Assembly (NCBI GenBank): GCA_022775005.1
Contig: JALFJR010000054.1
Coordinates: forward strand, 1-35,115
Reading direction: 5' to 3'
From: Parabacteroides sp.
Lineage (GTDB): Bacteria; Bacteroidota; Bacteroidia; Bacteroidales; Tannerellaceae
Length of the DNA stretch: 35,115 nucleotides
A model generated the notes under the pieces. That model ran no database searches. It was not told the DNA's origin and was given only the letters and a program-made list of their open reading frames with translations. Each line of letters opens with the position of its first letter. Position 1 is the stretch's first letter. The position numbers were made by a program, and so were the translations under genes. Shown piece by piece: positions 31,482 through 35,115 of the stretch.

Positions 31482-32546
31482 ATGAATTTTGAGGTATATA
31501 ACTACCAGTGCAGCCCGCTGTCGGTAGAAGAGGGATTTTTCACGAGTGAGGCACAGGCTTACAGAGCGGAAGCGTTGCAGGCCATGGAGGAGCATTTAGA
31601 GATCATCGACCGGATGCTGACCGCCGACAAGTTGGACTACCCTATGGACTCAAAGATGGGCGTGCCCTTCAAGGAGGGGAACCTGCTGCTGTTGATGCGC
31701 CGGAAAGCGCGCAAGCGTCAGGGCGTGAGTGATAGGCTGCAGGCCGAGCTGACGCGGCCCTACCTGAAGGCGCTCGTGCTCTATGCCCGTGAGGGCTTCT
31801 ACGTGATGCGTGTGCAGAACAAGACGCTGCTCTCCAGCGAGCGTGAGTGGGAGAAGCGTTATGACATCAACGAGCCCTCCTGCTTGGCGATTCTGGCCAA
31901 CACCTACGGTAGGCAGCTGCTGTTGGTGGAGGTCAACGGAGCCTTCGGGACTCCCCGAAAGCGATCCACGCAAGCTGTCGCGGACATTTTCGAAGACACT
32001 TTCAAGGCGCTGCTCAAGCCCCATAAGCTCGACGTGAATTTCCGCCCCCACTATGGCACGAGGGACGTGTGGAAGTGCATGATGGAAAAATACAAGCAAG
32101 GGATCGCGTTGAAGAGTCTCTATTTTGAGTTTGACTATCCCAACATGGCTGAGGATGCCCGGCTGCTGGGGGGCTACTTCGAGGAGATAGGCATCAGCCT
32201 GAATGCCGCCCAGGAATACAAGCTGAAAGGGCATCATGGTCAGCCCCTCAACTTCGATCCGAACGAGCAAAAACGCAATCCAGACATTGCTTCCATCGTG
32301 GAGTATGGCGGTAAGACGGGCAACAAGCAGGAACATACCTTCATGGACGGCACGAAGATGACCTACAACGCGGATCGGTTGGGGATCTCCGTGTTGCAGG
32401 CTCTGGGCAAGCTGTTGTCTATTTTGATCCGACTACAGGAGGAGCATACACAAAGGCAGCAAACCTCCCTGTTTGATGGGCCGCTGACCGCTACGCTCAG
32501 GGACGAGCTGGCCAAGTGGCTGAACGGACTCACAGCAGAGGCGTAG
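31482..32546 (+). CDS. Hypothetical protein, second gene of the unknown cassette
   Basis: Unrecognised 354-residue protein. It starts MNFEVYNYQCSPLSVEEGFF and has a mixed alpha/beta body. Noticeable phrases are GVPFKEGNLLLLMRRKARKR, FYVMRVQNKTLLSSEREWEK, SCLAILANTYGRQLLLVEVN, VNFRPHYGTRDVWKCMMEKY and LYFEFDYPNMAEDARLLGGY. The strand pattern with paired self-similar hydrophobic strands is reminiscent of abortive-infection or DUF4747-like proteins, but this is only an impression. The last 60 residues form a long helix (VLQALGKLLSILIRLQEEHT) and a tail. Translation is probably coupled to the gene three bases upstream. It converges on the restriction gene, with an 18-bp inverted repeat between them. 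Confidence 0.85.
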   Translation: MNFEVYNYQCSPLSVEEGFFTSEAQAYRAEALQAMEEHLEIIDRMLTADKLDYPMDSKMGVPFKEGNLLLLMRRKARKRQGVSDRLQAELTRPYLKALVLYAREGFYVMRVQNKTLLSSEREWEKRYDINEPSCLAILANTYGRQLLLVEVNGAFGTPRKRSTQAVADIFEDTFKALLKPHKLDVNFRPHYGTRDVWKCMMEKYKQGIALKSLYFEFDYPNMAEDARLLGGYFEEIGISLNAAQEYKLKGHHGQPLNFDPNEQKRNPDIASIVEYGGKTGNKQEHTFMDGTKMTYNADRLGISVLQALGKLLSILIRLQEEHTQRQQTSLFDGPLTATLRDELAKWLNGLTAEA

Positions 32547-32552
32547 CCGGGG

Positions 32553-32612
32553 AAATGTTGCCTTGTTACCTACCTACAGAAAGTCAGGTAACAAGGTAAC
32601 AAGGCAACATTT
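32553..32612. repeat. 18-bp perfect inverted repeat between convergent genes
   Basis: AAATGTTGCCTTGTTACC (32553-32570) pairs fully with 32595-32612 across 24 bases. The right arm is also part of the 26-base direct repeat shared with the primase gene end (26485-26510). It may act as a two-way terminator, though T-runs are weak on both sides. Confidence 0.85.
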
Positions 32613-32620
32613 TGGGCTGC
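32595..32620. repeat. Direct repeat copy 2 (GGYAACAA-type)
   Basis: Matches 26485-26510 at 25 of 26 positions, the difference being one G for T. It is preceded by another GGTAACAA. In the minus-strand frame it reads AAQNVALLP, the same phrase as the primase C-terminus, so it could be a vestige of a primase-like gene end or a recombination site. Confidence 0.85.
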
Positions 32621-32658
32621 TCGCTCCATTGCCTTGAGTTCGTCAAGTGCATGGTAAA

Positions 32659-35115
32659 CTATTTTGTCACCATATCATACAAACTCTTGTAGTCCTTGGC
32701 AACGTCGTAGATATAGCCGTTGTCGCTGATGGCTTTGAAATGGCGACGGGCACATTCAATCTTACTATCCTCAGAGCCACGGAGCTGTGACCCCTGGAGG
32801 TCATTACCCTTCGACTCTGCCACGAAATAGACGTGCTTGACACTTCCTTCCTTGAAGGCTACTGCCCAGTCGGGATTGTACTTGCCCATAGGCGTATTGA
32901 TATAGAAGCCGTTGGGCAACTTAGTATAGACCACTACGTCATCTTCGTGCTCCAGCGATTCTGCAAAGTTCTTCTCCGTACCCATGCTGTCGAGCACCAC
33001 GAGGTCGTAGAGCGACTTGGTGGACTCAATGGCGTTGATGCCCAACTTGCCTCGCAGCATATTCTCGGTGAAGATGTCGGTCGAGAACCGATCTTCCAAC
33101 TTCTCATACCTGATGCACTGAATAACGGCCAGCGCCTTGCAGTCGTTGATGATCAACCCAGCCTTAATGATGAACTCTTCCGGATTCAGCTGGAACAGCT
33201 GGAAGGTCGTAGGCTGAATGCCCTTCAGGATTTCGACAATCGTCTTACGGGTCAAGCCTGTCGCTGTGACCAGTTTGCCAATCAGGTCGTAGGTCACCCC
33301 CTTGCCAACGGCCTCGGTCACACGAATCGTGCGGCTCTTGCCTTGGGTCATGGCTACACCTGCTTCCAATGATTCCCTGTCTTTGACACCATCGAGCGAG
33401 CCACGTTCCACAACGATGCGAATCTCAGTCACCTTCAGGTTGTCATCCAATGCTTTGATGGACTTCTTCACAAGGTCTGTCGTGTCGAAGTTCACCTGAT
33501 AGTAAGTGCGTTGGTTAATGCGCTTCCACAGATTCTGGAACTCCTTCTTGTCAAAGTTCTCCTTCTGGAATTTTGCAGCCTTTGGCTTGCGTCCATCATC
33601 AGGTTTGAATGAAGACGGGTCAAATACAGTGTCAAGAGCAGCTATGATTCCGTCCTTCAAATCGTTAACCTTACCAAAGTCAAGAGTACCATTTCGTTTA
33701 GCTTCGTGATATTCCGCAGTCAACGCTCCCTCGTCGTCAACATACTCTTGACGAATAAGGGCATTGTAGATGGCTCGTGCTTGCGCAAGGTCAAAACGTT
33801 CGTTGGTTCCGTCGGCTTTGGTGTAAGGCTTACCCTCAAAGAGGTTGGGAGTGATGATGACAGGTCTGTCTCCACACGCTTCAGCCATTTCCGTCTGTAG
33901 CTTCTTGGCAAAGTCATCATAACTCTCACTGGCTATGACGGTGAGGATATTGGTGTCAAAGACATGGTCACCCAGCACATCGGCATCCTGCCGCTCTCCA
34001 TTCTGGTTCACACACAGGCGCATGCCACGTCCCACCTCCTGCCGCTTCTTTGTCTCGTTGTCCGAGTTCTTCAAGGTGCATATCTGGAACACATTCGGAT
34101 TGTCCCAGCCCTCCTTCAAGGCAGAGTGCGAGAAGATGAAGCGCACTGGTTCTTTCAGCGACAACAAGCGTTCCTTGTCCTTCATGATGAGGTCAAAGGC
34201 TCGTTCCTCGTTTTCGCCCTCCTTGTTGCCAGATTCAACCGCCTTGCCCTTCTTGTCCATCGAGAAATAGCCCTGATGCACTTTCTCCGCTGCATTGCGC
34301 GGGTCTGAGAGATAGCGCAGATAGGCCTCATCGCCAAAGGTTGGCAGGAGTTCAGAGACTACATTTCTGTATTCCTCCTCAAACATCTTGGCAAACTTGC
34401 CTTTCGTCTCCGGACCCTCATACAAGCGGTAACTATCCACATGGTCAATGAAGAAAAGGCTGAGCACCTTGATCTTCTGCCCAAACAGCTGACGTTCACG
34501 CTCCAAGTGGGTACGGATGGTCTCGCGAATCTGAATACGACGCAAGTAATCTTCGTTAACAGCACCCACGGCATCCCCCTCATGCAGCACCAAGCCATTG
34601 ACAAGGCGGACGGTGCCTTCAAGACCATCGATGCGCTCCACGATGAAGTTGTTACGATACTCGTTCAGCTCTCCACTTTGGTCAAAGAGATTGAAGCCTT
34701 CGCCCACCACTCTGCTTGTCTGCTTAGTGCCCGTGGCAGTCTTCACGTCATAGCTGATACGCGCCTGTGGGTTACCCTTGCTGATGACGATCTCCTCCAG
34801 ATAGACGTAGCCGTTGGTAGCCGTAGAGCCTATCTGCCTGATGCCCTTCACCTCAATCTTCTTCACGAGTTTCTGATTATAGGCATCGATGGCATCCAGT
34901 CGGTACATCATGTTGTAGATGTCGTCCTTACGGTGCGTAGCACTATAGAGCAGGGTGAACAGGGGTTTGAACAGCGCCAATCCCTTGCGCGTCTTGTTGC
35001 CCTTATCCACGCCCAGCACACTCTGAGGCTCATCGATGATCATGATCGGGTGACACTGGCTGAGCACATCGATAGGACGGCGGCTGCCAAACTCATCACG
35101 CCTGTCGAAGATGAT
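32659..35115 (-). CDS. res: Type III restriction enzyme Res subunit, incomplete at N-terminus
   Basis: The frame is open to the right edge, so the first part of the protein (helicase motif I) is missing; about 818 residues are seen. SF2 helicase motifs include the DEAD-like MIIDEPQSV, the SAT motif LLYSATHRKDD, motif V-like FSHSALKEGWDNPNVFQICT, and motif VI RQEVGRGMRLCVN. The C-terminal nuclease shows a PD-(D/E)xK pattern, NPDWAVAF then VYFVAESKGND. Together these identify the cleaving and translocating subunit of a Type III restriction-modification enzyme, which acts with a Mod methyltransferase. Mod would be expected upstream, beyond the right edge. A GTG at 35067 is not the real start. 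It ends 112 bases from the convergent unknown gene. Confidence 0.94.
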   Translation of the reverse strand: MIFDRRDEFGSRRPIDVLSQCHPIMIIDEPQSVLGVDKGNKTRKGLALFKPLFTLLYSATHRKDDIYNMMYRLDAIDAYNQKLVKKIEVKGIRQIGSTATNGYVYLEEIVISKGNPQARISYDVKTATGTKQTSRVVGEGFNLFDQSGELNEYRNNFIVERIDGLEGTVRLVNGLVLHEGDAVGAVNEDYLRRIQIRETIRTHLERERQLFGQKIKVLSLFFIDHVDSYRLYEGPETKGKFAKMFEEEYRNVVSELLPTFGDEAYLRYLSDPRNAAEKVHQGYFSMDKKGKAVESGNKEGENEERAFDLIMKDKERLLSLKEPVRFIFSHSALKEGWDNPNVFQICTLKNSDNETKKRQEVGRGMRLCVNQNGERQDADVLGDHVFDTNILTVIASESYDDFAKKLQTEMAEACGDRPVIITPNLFEGKPYTKADGTNERFDLAQARAIYNALIRQEYVDDEGALTAEYHEAKRNGTLDFGKVNDLKDGIIAALDTVFDPSSFKPDDGRKPKAAKFQKENFDKKEFQNLWKRINQRTYYQVNFDTTDLVKKSIKALDDNLKVTEIRIVVERGSLDGVKDRESLEAGVAMTQGKSRTIRVTEAVGKGVTYDLIGKLVTATGLTRKTIVEILKGIQPTTFQLFQLNPEEFIIKAGLIINDCKALAVIQCIRYEKLEDRFSTDIFTENMLRGKLGINAIESTKSLYDLVVLDSMGTEKNFAESLEHEDDVVVYTKLPNGFYINTPMGKYNPDWAVAFKEGSVKHVYFVAESKGNDLQGSQLRGSEDSKIECARRHFKAISDNGYIYDVAKDYKSLYDMVTK

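Noticed and set aside
31650-32336. 228-residue minus-strand open frame
   Set aside because: Antisense to the 354-residue gene, which has a promoter, operon position and a better composition.
1-35115. tRNA, rRNA genes and insertion sequences
   Set aside because: No cloverleaf-like or rRNA segment and no transposase or integrase frame was seen on either strand by eye; a covariance-model scan would be the proper test.

Overview
The window looks like chromosomal DNA of a Bacteroidales species. Tannerellaceae or a Parabacteroides-like genus is my guess, not something the sequence proves. The reasons are several near-perfect Bacteroides-type promoters (TTTG / TAnnTTTG), SPII lipoproteins, an HydAB-type [FeFe] hydrogenase, a Bacteroidetes-style GyrA, and a CHC2-primase / DUF3987 / M15-peptidase accessory module.

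Layout. (1) 1-3320, minus strand: hydB and hydA of an NADH-linked [FeFe] hydrogenase; hydA runs off the left edge. (2) 3483-12225, minus strand: a tight nine-gene run. In transcription order it encodes a LytTR DNA-binding protein, an FHA protein with two membrane segments and a zinc ribbon, a small acidic protein with no Lys or Arg, a zinc-ribbon FHA protein, a PP2C phosphatase, a Hanks-type Ser/Thr kinase with a WG-repeat tail beyond a membrane segment, a predicted outer-membrane beta-barrel, a FN3-like/Kelch surface lipoprotein, and serine acetyltransferase. This reads as a phosphosignalling system that links cytoplasm to cell surface. (3) 12387-18605, minus strand: M28-type peptidase, LysE-type exporter, SpoIID/LytB protein and OPT oligopeptide transporter. 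(4) 18769-21134, plus strand: recR, a family 2 glycosyltransferase and a GNAT acetyltransferase. (5) 21196-24985, minus strand: a periplasmic TPR protein and gyrA.

(6) 25107-30358, minus strand: an accessory module. It holds four small unknown genes, a DUF3987 NTPase, a CHC2/Toprim primase, a DUF5675 protein, a lipoprotein with the architecture of a phage unimolecular spanin, and an M15 endolysin-like peptidase. It combines replication and lysis functions, with no integrase, terminase or capsid gene in view. (7) 30359-30599: a divergent control region with six copies of a TTTGCACC-type motif spaced in near-whole helical turns; one copy covers the -33 box of the plus-strand promoter. (8) 30600-32546, plus strand: two overlooked-looking genes of unknown function in one operon. 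(9) 32553-32612: an 18-bp perfect inverted repeat that shares a 25/26 direct repeat with the end of the primase gene. (10) 32659 to the right edge, minus strand: the Res subunit of a Type III restriction enzyme, incomplete at its N-terminus.

The best candidates for something undescribed are the kinase/phosphatase/FHA operon with its Lys/Arg-free acidic protein, and the replication-lysis module with its phased operator or iteron array and divergent two-gene cassette. All homology calls come from reading motifs; no database search was run.
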